Shown: positions 1-6,616 of the stretch, piece after piece
Layout of the letters: each line of letters starts with the position of its first letter
Numbering within the stretch: the stretch's first letter is position 1
Assembly: GCA_023391175.1 (NCBI GenBank)
Contig: JAEWBL010000505.1
Coordinates: 1 to 10,069, forward strand
Length of the DNA stretch: 10,069 bases
Direction of reading: 5' to 3'
From: Pseudomonadota bacterium
GTDB lineage: Bacteria; Pseudomonadota; Alphaproteobacteria; Rhizobiales; Xanthobacteraceae
The notes under the pieces: generated by a model
What the model was told of the DNA's origin: nothing
The model's input: only the letters and a program-made list of their open reading frames with translations
Databases searched by the model: none
Translations under genes and position numbers: made by a program

Positions 1-830
1 ATGTTGAACAGGCCGATGAGCGCCAGGGTGGAGGCGCCGATGCCCGCCGTGATGCCCTTGTCCGCGAGATAGGCGGGCATGTGGACGGTGACGAAGGCAA
101 GCTGGAAGCCGCAGGTGAAGAAGCCAAGCACCAGCAGCACATAGCTCGGATGCCTGAGCGCCTCGTTCAGGGCCGCGCCGATGGTCTGCTGCGGCGCCTG
201 GGCCGCGCCGGCCGCAGACGGTGCCGCCGGGCGGGTGGCCAGCGCCAGCGAGAAGGGCAGCACGATGAGCAGCGAGGCGCCGAACACCAGCAGCGTCTCG
301 TGCCAGCCGATGGTGTCCATCAGCCCGCGCGTGAGCGGCGGGAACAGGAACTGGCCGAACGAGCCGGCCGCGGTGGCAAGGCCGAAGCCCAGCGACTTCC
401 ATTCGTTGGGGAGCAGCTTGCCGAACGCCGCCAGCACCAGATTGAACGAGGCGGCGGAGAGGCCGAAGCCGATGAGCACGCCCGCCGACAGGTGCAGCAG
501 GCCGGGCGTCGTCGCATAGGCCATCAGCGCGAGGCCGGCCGCATAGATGAGCGCGCCGCAGCACAGCACCCTGACCGTGCCGAAGCGATCGGCCAGCGCC
601 CCGGCGAAGGGCGAACCCACGCCCCACAAGAGGTTCTGGATGGCGACGGCAAAGCCGAACACGTCGCGGCCCCAACCGAACTCCTGCGACATGGGCAGCA
701 GGAACAGGCCGAACACCGAGCGCGGCCCGAAGGTGAGCAGGGCCACCGCCGAGCCGGCAATGAGAATGAGAATGGCTGGAACAGCGCCGCTCCGGCCGGA
801 GGCGGCGGGCGGGGAGGTCGGGGCGGACAT
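1..830 (-). CDS. MFS transporter, N-terminal part (cut by window edge)
   Basis: This is a polytopic inner-membrane carrier of the major facilitator superfamily. The ATG at 828-830 opens a frame that stays open to base 1, giving about 276 residues; the remaining C-terminal helices lie outside the window. After a short Pro/Ala-rich start come hydrophobic helices, then the superfamily's loop 2-3 signature, seen as GALADRFGTVR at about residues 77-87. A Pro/Ala-rich cytoplasmic linker follows at about residue 205, then the start of the second half (GFFTCGFQLAFVTVHMPAYL). The overall pattern resembles monocarboxylate or oxalate/formate-antiporter-like MFS proteins; the substrate cannot be read from sequence. 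The gene is the last of three minus-strand genes but follows a strong terminator at 971-1007, so it probably has its own promoter in the roughly 140 bases upstream. A TAGAAT element there (minus strand, 881-886) could be a -10 box, without a convincing -35. Confidence 0.9.
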   Translation of the reverse strand, partial: MSAPTSPPAASGRSGAVPAILILIAGSAVALLTFGPRSVFGLFLLPMSQEFGWGRDVFGFAVAIQNLLWGVGSPFAGALADRFGTVRVLCCGALIYAAGLALMAYATTPGLLHLSAGVLIGFGLSAASFNLVLAAFGKLLPNEWKSLGFGLATAAGSFGQFLFPPLTRGLMDTIGWHETLLVFGASLLIVLPFSLALATRPAAPSAAGAAQAPQQTIGAALNEALRHPSYVLLVLGFFTCGFQLAFVTVHMPAYLADKGITAGIGASTLALIGLFN

Positions 831-970
831 CGGGGTCGTCTCGCGTTGGGAGATGCACACGGGCGGTGCACGTTGATCCCATTCTACGAGCAGCCAACGT
901 CCTTTGGAAAATCAATAATCGTCAACGGGCCCATGAGCCGCTCTCATGAATCGGCCTCTCACTACCTCCG

Positions 971-1007
971 AGAAATGGATAGGCGGAGCGGCCGAAGCCG
1001 CCCCGCC
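971..1007 (-). terminator. Hairpin terminator after the Spy-like gene
   Basis: On the minus strand an 11-bp stem (997-1007 pairing with 982-992, one G-U pair) is closed by a UUCG tetraloop at 993-996. It is followed by TATCCATTTCT, a weak U-rich run. It begins 25 bases after the Spy-like stop codon, which is where a rho-independent terminator is expected. The stem and loop are clear; the poor U-tract leaves termination strength uncertain. Confidence 0.7.
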
Positions 1008-1032
1008 AGATCCGGTCTCAGTCGCGCGCCGG

Positions 1033-1581
1033 TCAGCCGCGCCGCGGGCCATCGGCGTTGGGACCGCCATGCGGGCCGTGATGCCAGCCCCCGCCCATGC
1101 CACCGCCCATGCCTCGGAACTGCTGGTGCAGCACCATGTTGAGGCGCTGCTTCTGCGCGGTGTCCAGGGTCTTGTAGAGCGGGTCCGCCGCATCGGCGAT
1201 CTTGCGCAAGTCGGCGGCACGGGCGTCCATGCGGTCGGCAGCCGCGCGCATCCGGGCGATGGGATCGGCGGGCGTGCCGGCCTGCCGCGCCTCGCGGGCG
1301 GCCTTGCGGTCGGCGGCCATCTGCTCGCGGCGCTGGGCCGCCTCCTTCGCCACGGACTTCAGCGTCTGCTCCACGCCCGGCCACAGCTTCTCCTGGTCGG
1401 GAGTCAGCTTCAGCGCGGTCTTGAGCGAGACGATGCGGGCGTCGGTGAGGATGGCGCGATCCTCGGCGGTCGGCTGCCAGCGGTGCGGCGCATCCCCCGC
1501 CGCGTTGGTATTGGCGGCGTAGGTGGCCGCGGAACCGGCGATCAGCGCAGCGGCGGTTGCGGCAAAAAGAGCGCGTTTCAT
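1033..1581 (-). CDS. Spy/CpxP-family periplasmic LTxxQ protein
   Basis: This is a predicted periplasmic protein of 182 residues in the Spy/CpxP group, small helical proteins that act as ATP-independent chaperones or envelope-stress and metal-stress sensors. The start at 1581 is set by AAGGAGG about 8 bases upstream; longer in-frame starts lack such a site and would hide the signal peptide. Residues 1-22 are a signal peptide (MKR, Ala-rich core, cleavage after TYA). The family motif LTPDQ is at 59-63 and a second related repeat, LDTAQ, at 139-143, joined by charged, Arg/Ala-rich helical sequence. The tail from about residue 157 is rich in Gly and His (GMGGGMGGGWHHGPHGG), a possible metal-binding stretch; that is an inference. 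No CpxAR-like two-component pair is in view. It has a likely own promoter at 1652-1680 and a terminator at 971-1007. Confidence 0.88.
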   Translation of the reverse strand: MKRALFAATAAALIAGSAATYAANTNAAGDAPHRWQPTAEDRAILTDARIVSLKTALKLTPDQEKLWPGVEQTLKSVAKEAAQRREQMAADRKAAREARQAGTPADPIARMRAAADRMDARAADLRKIADAADPLYKTLDTAQKQRLNMVLHQQFRGMGGGMGGGWHHGPHGGPNADGPRRG

Positions 1582-1651
1582 TCGTGGGTCCTCCTTCAGG
1601 GACGAAGGAAGCATCGTCCCCAACCCCACGCCGGGCAACTTAAACTTCGGT

Positions 1652-1680
1652 AATAGACATCTTGATACAAGTTGTTGCAA
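1652..1680 (-). promoter_or_regulatory. Candidate sigma-70-type promoter for the Spy-like gene
   Basis: On the minus strand TTGCAA (1675-1680) and TCTATT (1652-1657) are separated by exactly 17 bases. Each matches four of six consensus positions. The predicted RNA start would lie about 60 bases before the 1581 start codon. This stretch is AT-rich compared with its surroundings, which supports a promoter, but the call rests on pattern alone. Confidence 0.4.
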
Positions 1681-1692
1681 ATAGATTATTCG

Positions 1693-1708
1693 TGTGACTT
1701 ACGTCACG
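1693..1708. promoter_or_regulatory. CRP-like palindromic operator
   Basis: The plus strand reads TGTGA, six bases, TCACG. This differs from the CRP consensus TGTGA-N6-TCACA at one position. The core GTGAC-TTAC-GTCAC (1694-1707) is a perfect 5-4-5 inverted repeat. It sits between the metallophosphoesterase stop (1735) and the candidate Spy-like promoter, so it most likely acts on the latter. Which CRP/FNR-family protein binds is unknown. A near-identical core occurs at 6545-6556. Confidence 0.45.
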
Positions 1709-1734
1709 ACACACCCCACATTCTGCCACAACTT

Positions 1735-2655
1735 TCAGGCAACGGCGCCAGGCTCGAATAGTATTTGCGTGCCGAGGGTCGAAATACCCTCCGAATCCCT
1801 CGCGTAACCGCGCCGTTCCATTTCGCAGCGCCAGGCCCCCGGGCCGCCAGAGATACGGTAAAGGCAATATCCGCCGGCGCCGCGCTCATCCTGCGGCCCG
1901 GCCGAGGCGGAGGGCACGCCCACCACCGGAATGGGACCGGCAGCGGAAGGGATGTAGCCGAGGGAGGCGCGGTGGTCGTGCCCGTGCAGCACCAGCTCCG
2001 CTCCCGCCTGTGCCAGCACCGCGCGCACCTCCTCCGCATCGCGCAGGTCGCGGTGGAAGGGACGTTCGCCGACCGGGGGATGGTGGATCATCACCACCCG
2101 GAACAGCCCTTCCGCCTTCAGTTGCTCCAGCAGCGCCGAAAGCCGGCCGAGCTGCGCCCGCCCCGCCTTCCCGCTGGCGAGGAACACGGCCGTGGGGATG
2201 GCCGTGGACACGCCCACCACCGCCACCTCGCCGCGTCGCCTCACGTAAGGGAATGAATCCACGTCCACCGGCGTATGGGGATGGCTGTCATCGCCCGCGA
2301 GAAACGGGGCCCAATGCTCCAGGTGGTAGTGCATGGCCGAGCGGACATAGGCGTCGTGGTTCCCCGGCACCACGCTCACCTGCGCGGGCGGCCCGAGGGA
2401 GGCGAGGAAGGTGGCGCCGGTATCGAACTCGGCCGGCAGGCTGACGTTCACGAGGTCGCCGGTGACGCAGATATGGTCCGGCTGCTGGGCGAGGAGGTCC
2501 GCCGTCAGGGGCGCCAGCGTCGATGCGCCGAAATTGCGCCGCCGCGCGCCGATCCAGTTCATCATCCCGAAGAAGCGCTTGCCCAGAAGCTCGGAGACGC
2601 GCGCCTCCGGGATCGGGCCGAGATGCGGGTCTGAGAGGTGGGCGATCACGGGCAT
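1735..2655 (-). CDS. Metallophosphoesterase, cAMP phosphodiesterase-like
   Basis: This is a 306-residue calcineurin-like (class III) metallophosphoesterase, probably a cytoplasmic phosphodiesterase using a two-metal centre. All family blocks are present in order: DPH at 9-11, GDLVN at 66-70, GNHD at 98-101, HHPP at 191-194 and HGHDH at 224-228. These supply the Asp, His and Asn metal ligands. The layout and length fit the CpdA-like branch that hydrolyses 3',5'-cyclic AMP, but related enzymes act on other phosphodiesters or lipid-linked substrates, so the substrate is an inference. No signal peptide is seen. The ATG at 2655 begins right at the conserved first beta-strand (PVIAHLSDPHLG), with only a weak AAGG-type ribosome site. 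It is divergent from the glycosidase gene and lies 153 bases ahead of the Spy-like gene on the same strand. Confidence 0.9.
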   Translation of the reverse strand: MPVIAHLSDPHLGPIPEARVSELLGKRFFGMMNWIGARRRNFGASTLAPLTADLLAQQPDHICVTGDLVNVSLPAEFDTGATFLASLGPPAQVSVVPGNHDAYVRSAMHYHLEHWAPFLAGDDSHPHTPVDVDSFPYVRRRGEVAVVGVSTAIPTAVFLASGKAGRAQLGRLSALLEQLKAEGLFRVVMIHHPPVGERPFHRDLRDAEEVRAVLAQAGAELVLHGHDHRASLGYIPSAAGPIPVVGVPSASAGPQDERGAGGYCLYRISGGPGAWRCEMERRGYARDSEGISTLGTQILFEPGAVA

Positions 2656-2687
2656 GAGGCGGACCTTGGTGCGGCGGGAATGCGGCG

Positions 2688-2693
2688 CTTATA
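2688..2693 (-). promoter_or_regulatory. Possible -10 box for the metallophosphoesterase
   Basis: The minus strand reads TATAAG, five of six matches to TATAAT, about 33 bases before the start codon. No good -35 hexamer lies at the right distance, so an activator would be needed or the match is chance. Confidence 0.25.
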
Positions 2694-2806
2694 GCAGATC
2701 GCGTCGCACCCGCTCCGGTTCCCGCGTGCGATGCGGCAAGGCGCGCGGCCCGGGCCGGGTTGATGTTGCCGAAGCCATCCCGCACCCTGCATGCTGCAAT
2801 GCGTCG

Positions 2807-4084
2807 ATGTCCTCAGGCCAATGGCGAGTGAAGTCCGTGCGTCACGTTTTCGTCCTCCTGCTTCTTGCGCTGGTCCTCTCCCCTGCCCTCGTGCGGCAGG
2901 CCAAAGCCTCCCAGGTGGCGGTGCGCGGAACCGAGATCCTGGTGGATGGCAAGCCCTTCATTCCCCTCGGCGCCAGCGGAGAGGCGCGCTTTCCGGAGTT
3001 GAAGGCCCTCGGCGCCAATACCATCCGGACCTACGGGCAGGAGCCCGGCGAGATTCTGGATGCGGCGCAGCGGGCGGGGCTGAGGGTCATCGTCGGCTTC
3101 TGGCTCGCCCATCCGCGCCTCGGCTTCAATTATGCCGATCGCGGCGCGGTGACGGCCCAGCTCGACGCCCTGCGCCACATGGTCGAGCGCTACCGCACAC
3201 ATCCGGCGCTGCTCATGTGGGGGATCGGCAACGAAGTGGAGGTCGAGCTTCAGCCGGAGGAGGCCCAGGCCGTCTGGCCGGCGATCGAGGAGGCTGCGCG
3301 TCTCGTCAAGACGCTCGATGGCCAGCACCCCACCATGGCGGTGCTGGCCGAGGTTGGCCAGGACAAGGCCGCCATCCTCAAGGACAACGCGCCGGACATC
3401 GACGTGCTCGGCATCAACGGCTATGGCGACGGCCTTCTCACCGCCGCCGGCCGGGCGCGGGCTCAGGGCTGGACAGGCCCCATCATTCTCACCGAGCTCG
3501 GTGCGCAGGGCCATTGGGACGCCCCGAAGGCCCCGTGGGGGGCGCCCATGGAGCCCACCTCCTCGGACAAGGCCACGCGCGTGCGGCGCTACCTGATGAC
3601 CGCCAAGCAGGCGGGGGTCGGTGCCATGCCCTTCCTGTGGGGGCAGAAGCAGGAGGTGACGCCCTCCTATTATTCGCTGCTGCTGCCCACCGGCGAATGG
3701 ACGGAGACGGTGGAGGTGATGGCCGATTTGTGGGGCGGGAAGGTGCCCGGCGGCCCCAACCGGGCGCCACGCATCCTCGCGCTCTCCCTCGTCGGCCCCG
3801 CCCGCTTCCCCACCGACGGACAGACCGTGGTGCGCCTCGCCGCCACCGATCCCGATGGTGACCCGCTGAAGGCCGAATGGCAGATCATGGCTGAAACCAC
3901 CGCCCGCAGCGTCGGCGGCGATCCCGAGCCGGTGCCGCCGAGCTTCCCCGAGGGCCTGCACGACGCCGCGCCGACCGGCGTGCGCATCTTCGGCCTGCCG
4001 CCCGGCCGCTACCGCGTGTTCGTGACCCTGCGCGACGGGCGCGGCGCGGCGGCGACCGGCAACATCCCTTTCGAAGTCCAGTAG
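2807..4084 (+). CDS. Secreted clan GH-A glycosidase-like protein
   Basis: This encodes 425 residues: an exported or membrane-anchored TIM-barrel protein of the glycoside hydrolase clan GH-A type, closest in feel to family 2/5 barrels. Residues about 13-34 form a signal peptide ([12 protein letters not shown] core, cleavage likely after QAKA). A short beta segment ([13 protein letters not shown]) leads into the barrel, with NTIRTYG at 71-77. The Asn-Glu pair N142-E143 (GIGNEVE) fits the acid/base position. E230 (ILTELG) fits the nucleophile. Residues about 320-425 look like a PKD or fibronectin-type beta domain (DPDGDPL at 348-354). The frame is open back to 2411, but that part is antisense to the phosphoesterase and nonsensical. 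ATG 2807 has no clear ribosome site; GTG 2828 also gives a clean signal peptide. Substrate unknown; an envelope or extracellular beta-glycan is a guess. Only 46 bases separate it from fae. Confidence 0.82.
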   Translation: MSSGQWRVKSVRHVFVLLLLALVLSPALVRQAKASQVAVRGTEILVDGKPFIPLGASGEARFPELKALGANTIRTYGQEPGEILDAAQRAGLRVIVGFWLAHPRLGFNYADRGAVTAQLDALRHMVERYRTHPALLMWGIGNEVEVELQPEEAQAVWPAIEEAARLVKTLDGQHPTMAVLAEVGQDKAAILKDNAPDIDVLGINGYGDGLLTAAGRARAQGWTGPIILTELGAQGHWDAPKAPWGAPMEPTSSDKATRVRRYLMTAKQAGVGAMPFLWGQKQEVTPSYYSLLLPTGEWTETVEVMADLWGGKVPGGPNRAPRILALSLVGPARFPTDGQTVVRLAATDPDGDPLKAEWQIMAETTARSVGGDPEPVPPSFPEGLHDAAPTGVRIFGLPPGRYRVFVTLRDGRGAAATGNIPFEVQ

Positions 4085-4130
4085 ATCTTTTCAAGACGCC
4101 TTTTCAGCACAGCATTTTGCGGAGGATTTC

Positions 4131-4640
4131 ATGCCCAGGATCGACCGTCTTCTGGTGGGAGAGGCCCTGGTGGGCGACGGCAACGAGGTGGCGCACATCG
4201 ACCTCATCATGGGTCCGCGCGGTTCCTCGGCCGAGATCGCCTTCGTCAACGCCCTCACCAACAACAAGGACGGATTCACCGCGCTGCTCGCTGTGGTCGA
4301 GCCCAATCTGATGGTGAAACCCGCCACCGTCCTCTTCAACAAGGTGACGATCAAGGATGCCCGCCAGGCGGTGCAGATGTTCGGGCCGGCGCAATATGCG
4401 GTCGCCAAGGCGGTGGCGGACTGCGTGGCGGACGGCATCATCCCCATCGAGGAGGCCGACGACATCTTCATCTGCGTCGGGGTGTTCATCCACTGGGACG
4501 CCAGCGACGATGCGCGCGTCCAGGCCTTCAACCACGAGGCGACGCGCCTCGCAATCACGCGGGCGGTCAGCGGGGCACCGAGCCCGGTAGAGGCCGTGAC
4601 GCGCCGCGATACGGCGCGTCACCCGCTCGCTGTAGACTGA
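4131..4640 (+). CDS. fae: Formaldehyde-activating enzyme (Fae)
   Basis: Fae condenses formaldehyde with tetrahydromethanopterin to give methylene-tetrahydromethanopterin, the entry step of the H4MPT-linked formaldehyde oxidation route in methylotrophs, in the cytoplasm. The 169-residue product is the expected length for the Methylobacterium-type protein and carries its hallmark stretches: [18 protein letters not shown] (9-26), the [20 protein letters not shown] segment, and GVFIHW. His22 is at the position known from the family as catalytic. The start has GGAGG five bases upstream. No insertion or frameshift is seen, and the tail ends HPLAVD, similar to the HPFAAN-type end recalled for the Methylobacterium protein. 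No other H4MPT-pathway gene is in view. It may be read through from the glycosidase gene 46 bases upstream or from a promoter inside that gene. Confidence 0.96.
   Translation: MPRIDRLLVGEALVGDGNEVAHIDLIMGPRGSSAEIAFVNALTNNKDGFTALLAVVEPNLMVKPATVLFNKVTIKDARQAVQMFGPAQYAVAKAVADCVADGIIPIEEADDIFICVGVFIHWDASDDARVQAFNHEATRLAITRAVSGAPSPVEAVTRRDTARHPLAVD
4596..4622 (+). other. Perfect hairpin inside the 3' end of fae
   Basis: GTGACGCGCCG (4596-4606) and CGGCGCGTCAC (4612-4622) are exact reverse complements around a five-base loop, CGATA. It encodes VTRRDTARH of the Fae tail, so it is both coding and structured. It could protect the 3' end of the mRNA or take part in termination; there is no T-run after it. 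Confidence 0.6.
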
Positions 4641-4667
4641 CCGAGCCGCGATACGGCGCGTCACCCG
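4603..4667 (+). repeat. 23-bp direct repeat spanning the fae stop codon
   Basis: The 23 bases at 4603-4625 recur exactly at 4645-4667, 42 bases apart, with the fae stop codon between them. The first copy is part of the perfect hairpin at 4596-4622. The second has lost the left outer arm and forms only a weak hairpin. This looks like a local tandem duplication or two copies of a small palindromic repeat. Confidence 0.75.
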
Positions 4668-4696
4668 AGGGAGGCGGCCGGCGACGGGCCGGCGCT

Positions 4697-4715
4697 GCGC
4701 AAGGCGCTATTGCGC
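4697..4715. terminator. Weak hairpin at the convergent gene ends
   Basis: GCGCAA (4697-4702) pairs with TTGCGC (4710-4715) around a seven-base loop that includes the stop codon of the minus-strand membrane protein. It lies between converging fae and that gene, where a bidirectional terminator would sit, but lacks a T-run. Confidence 0.25.
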
Positions 4716-5027
4716 GCCGTCCCCGCCCTCGTGCGACAGGTCAAGGGCGAGCCCGCGGGCGAACCAGGCGCCCGTGCCGGCAAGCGCCGCGCCCGCGAGA
4801 AATGCAAGGGCGGTCCAGTGCGCCGCGGCGAGGCAGATCCCCACCAGCAGGCCGGAGAAGGAGCAGGCCATGGCCACGATCATGACCGAGGCGCGCTCGC
4901 GCGCGCCTGCGTCGCCCGCTGCCATGCCATGCGTCGTGAGCTGCCTGTGTGCCGTCAACTGCCCCAGCGAGCCCCCCGCAGTACCCGCAGAGGGCGGATG
5001 CGACCGCCTGTTTGATTGAAATGCCAC
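4707..5027 (-). CDS. Small two-helix membrane protein, unknown function
   Basis: I do not recognise this family. The frame gives 106 residues from a GTG at 5027, preceded by GGGAGGA with a six-base gap, a near-ideal ribosome site that fixes this start over the ATG at residue 35. Residues 1-45 are polar, with His, Arg and Gly. Two hydrophobic stretches follow, about 47-68 (VMIVAMACSFSGLLVGICLA) and 71-90, then a short acidic tail (LDLSHEGGDGAQ). This is the arrangement of a small inner-membrane hairpin protein. It is on the same strand as the MFS permease, 95 bases downstream of it. An AT-rich stretch (TTTTCTGTTTTACTAT, minus strand, about 5080-5095) in that gap could carry its own promoter. 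It converges with fae. A role with the neighbouring permease is possible but unsupported. Confidence 0.68.
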   Translation of the reverse strand: MAFQSNRRSHPPSAGTAGGSLGQLTAHRQLTTHGMAAGDAGARERASVMIVAMACSFSGLLVGICLAAAHWTALAFLAGAALAGTGAWFARGLALDLSHEGGDGAQ

Positions 5028-5122
5028 GATCTTCCTCCCGCGCCGCCGACTGTCCGGCGGTCATTTGGAGGGATAGTAAAACAGAAAAGCTTCACCTCTT
5101 CATCAGGCGGAGACGCTGCTGG

Positions 5123-6460
5123 CTAAATTTTTCTTGTCCCAGCGTCATTGCACTGCAGCAAAGGGCCGAGATGCGGCCGAAAAGCGAGCATCAGCATCGC
5201 GCCGGCGAACACGATGGCCGCCAGCGCCATGAAGCCGGCATCGAACCGGCCGGTCGCCTCCCGCACGAATCCAACGAGATAGGGCCCGGCGAAGCCGCCG
5301 AGGTTGCCCACCGAATTGATGAGGGCGATTCCCGCTGCCGCCGCCGTGCCGCGGAGGAACTGCGGCGGCACGGACCAGAACGGCCCCAGCGACGCATAGA
5401 TGCCCATGGAGGCGAGCGAGATGGCGGCGATGGCCGCCATGTGCGTGGGCGCCACCACGCTGGCGGCCAGCCCCGCCGCCCCAGCGATGGCCGGAACCGC
5501 CACATGCAGCACCCGTTCACCGCGCCGGTCGCTGTGGCGGCCCACGGCGAGCATGGCGAGGGCGCTCAGCGCATAGGGAATGATGAGGATCAGGCCCACT
5601 TCGTGGGTGGAATAGCCCATGGCGCGCACGATCTGCGGCAGCCACAGGCCGATGCCGTAGAGCCCCACCACGAGGCCCAGATAGACGAGGCAGAGCACGA
5701 CGACCCGCACATCCTTCAGCGCCGGCAACAGAGCCTCGTGGGTGCCGGCGGGATGTGCCTGGTGCGCCGCATCATGGGTGGCATGGTCAGCGGCGAGACG
5801 CGCGGCAATGGCGGCCTTCTCTTCCGCCGACAGCCACCGGGCCTGTTCAGGACCATCCGGGAGCAGGGCGAGCACCACCAGGCCGAGCGCCACCGCCGGC
5901 AGGCCCTCGATGATGAACAGCCACTGCCACCCGGCGAGCCCGAGGAGCCCGTGAGTGTCGAGGATCCAGGCCGACAGCGGCGCCCCCAGCGCGCTGGAGA
6001 TCGGCACCGCCGCCATGAACAGCGCCACGTAGCGCGCCCGCACCGAGAGCGGGAACCAGTAGCCGAGATAGAGGATCATGCCCGGCAGGAAGCCGGCCTC
6101 GGCGGCTCCGAGCAGGAAGCGGGCAATGAAGAAGCCGGTCGCACCCGTCACGAAGGCGGTCGCCGCCGAGATCAGGCCCCACGTCACCATGATGCGGCAG
6201 ATCCACAGCCGGGCGCCCACCTTCTGCAGCACCAGGTTGCTCGGAACCTCGAACAGGAAATAGCCAAAGAAGAAGATGCCGGCGCCCCAGCCATAGACCT
6301 CCGGCGAAAGGCCGAGGTCGGCATTCATGGTCAGGGCCGCGAAGCCCACGTTCACGCGGTCGAGGAAGCTGACCACGTAGAGCACCATCATCAGCGGGAT
6401 CAGCCGCCGGACCGCCTTGGCAAAGGCGCGCGCCTCCACCGTCTGCTTCTCCGCCACCAC
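5123..6460 (-). CDS. MFS permease, anion:cation symporter type
   Basis: This is a 12-helix inner-membrane permease of about 445 residues from the anion:cation symporter (ACS) branch of the MFS, whose known members carry organic anions such as tartrate, phthalate, 4-hydroxyphenylacetate or glucarate. The family stretch DRVNVGFAAL appears in helix 1, with SNLVLQKVGARLW at loop 2-3, an amphipathic central loop rich in Ala, His and Glu, and GRHSDRRGER at loop 8-9. I placed the start at the GTG at 6460 because GGGGAGG lies five bases before it. A TTG at 6511 would add 17 Pro/Ala-rich residues but has no ribosome site, and a stop codon closes the frame soon after. The substrate cannot be told; no catabolic enzyme for such an acid is adjacent. 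It is divergent from fabI. Confidence 0.9.
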   Translation of the reverse strand: MVAEKQTVEARAFAKAVRRLIPLMMVLYVVSFLDRVNVGFAALTMNADLGLSPEVYGWGAGIFFFGYFLFEVPSNLVLQKVGARLWICRIMVTWGLISAATAFVTGATGFFIARFLLGAAEAGFLPGMILYLGYWFPLSVRARYVALFMAAVPISSALGAPLSAWILDTHGLLGLAGWQWLFIIEGLPAVALGLVVLALLPDGPEQARWLSAEEKAAIAARLAADHATHDAAHQAHPAGTHEALLPALKDVRVVVLCLVYLGLVVGLYGIGLWLPQIVRAMGYSTHEVGLILIIPYALSALAMLAVGRHSDRRGERVLHVAVPAIAGAAGLAASVVAPTHMAAIAAISLASMGIYASLGPFWSVPPQFLRGTAAAAGIALINSVGNLGGFAGPYLVGFVREATGRFDAGFMALAAIVFAGAMLMLAFRPHLGPLLQCNDAGTRKI

Positions 6461-6544
6461 GCGCCCCTCCCCTGCTGGCCGGGTTGTGGCGGCGGGCGCG
6501 GCGGGCGTCAACCGCCCGAAGGAGGGACGGCACCTGGGTCCGTT

Positions 6545-6556
6545 TGACTTTCGTCA
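6545..6556. promoter_or_regulatory. TGAC-TTTC-GTCA palindrome between divergent genes
   Basis: This is a 4-4-4 inverted repeat in the intergenic region between the ACS permease and fabI. It matches the core at 1695-1706 in 11 of 12 bases, including the spacer. Read one base wider it is TTGAC-N4-GTCAT, close to FNR/NNR-type boxes. It may be an operator for one or both genes. Confidence 0.35.
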
Positions 6557-6616
6557 TGTTGGCATCGCGCGCCGGGTGCGAGGAGATGCACGACTGCAAC
6601 GCAAAGGGGCTTGCCC

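Noticed and set aside
81..1142. 353-residue plus-strand open frame at the left end
   Set aside because: It is antisense to the truncated MFS transporter, whose minus-strand frame from 830 to the edge gives a clean membrane protein.
2746..2757. Perfect 12-base palindrome CGGCCCGGGCCG
   Set aside because: It is made only of G and C in a very GC-rich gap, with no spacer and no partner site, so chance is the better explanation.
2411..2806. N-terminal extension of the glycosidase-like gene
   Set aside because: It runs antisense through the start of the metallophosphoesterase and would bury the signal peptide about 145 residues inside the protein.
6461..6511. TTG start adding 17 residues to the ACS permease
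   Set aside because: There is no ribosome site before TTG 6511, while GTG 6460 is preceded by GGGGAGG at a good distance. The choice is not certain.
4949..6547. 532-residue plus-strand open frame antisense to the ACS permease
   Set aside because: The composition is low-complexity (His, Glu, Arg, Gln), typical of the antisense of a membrane protein; the permease is clearly the real gene.
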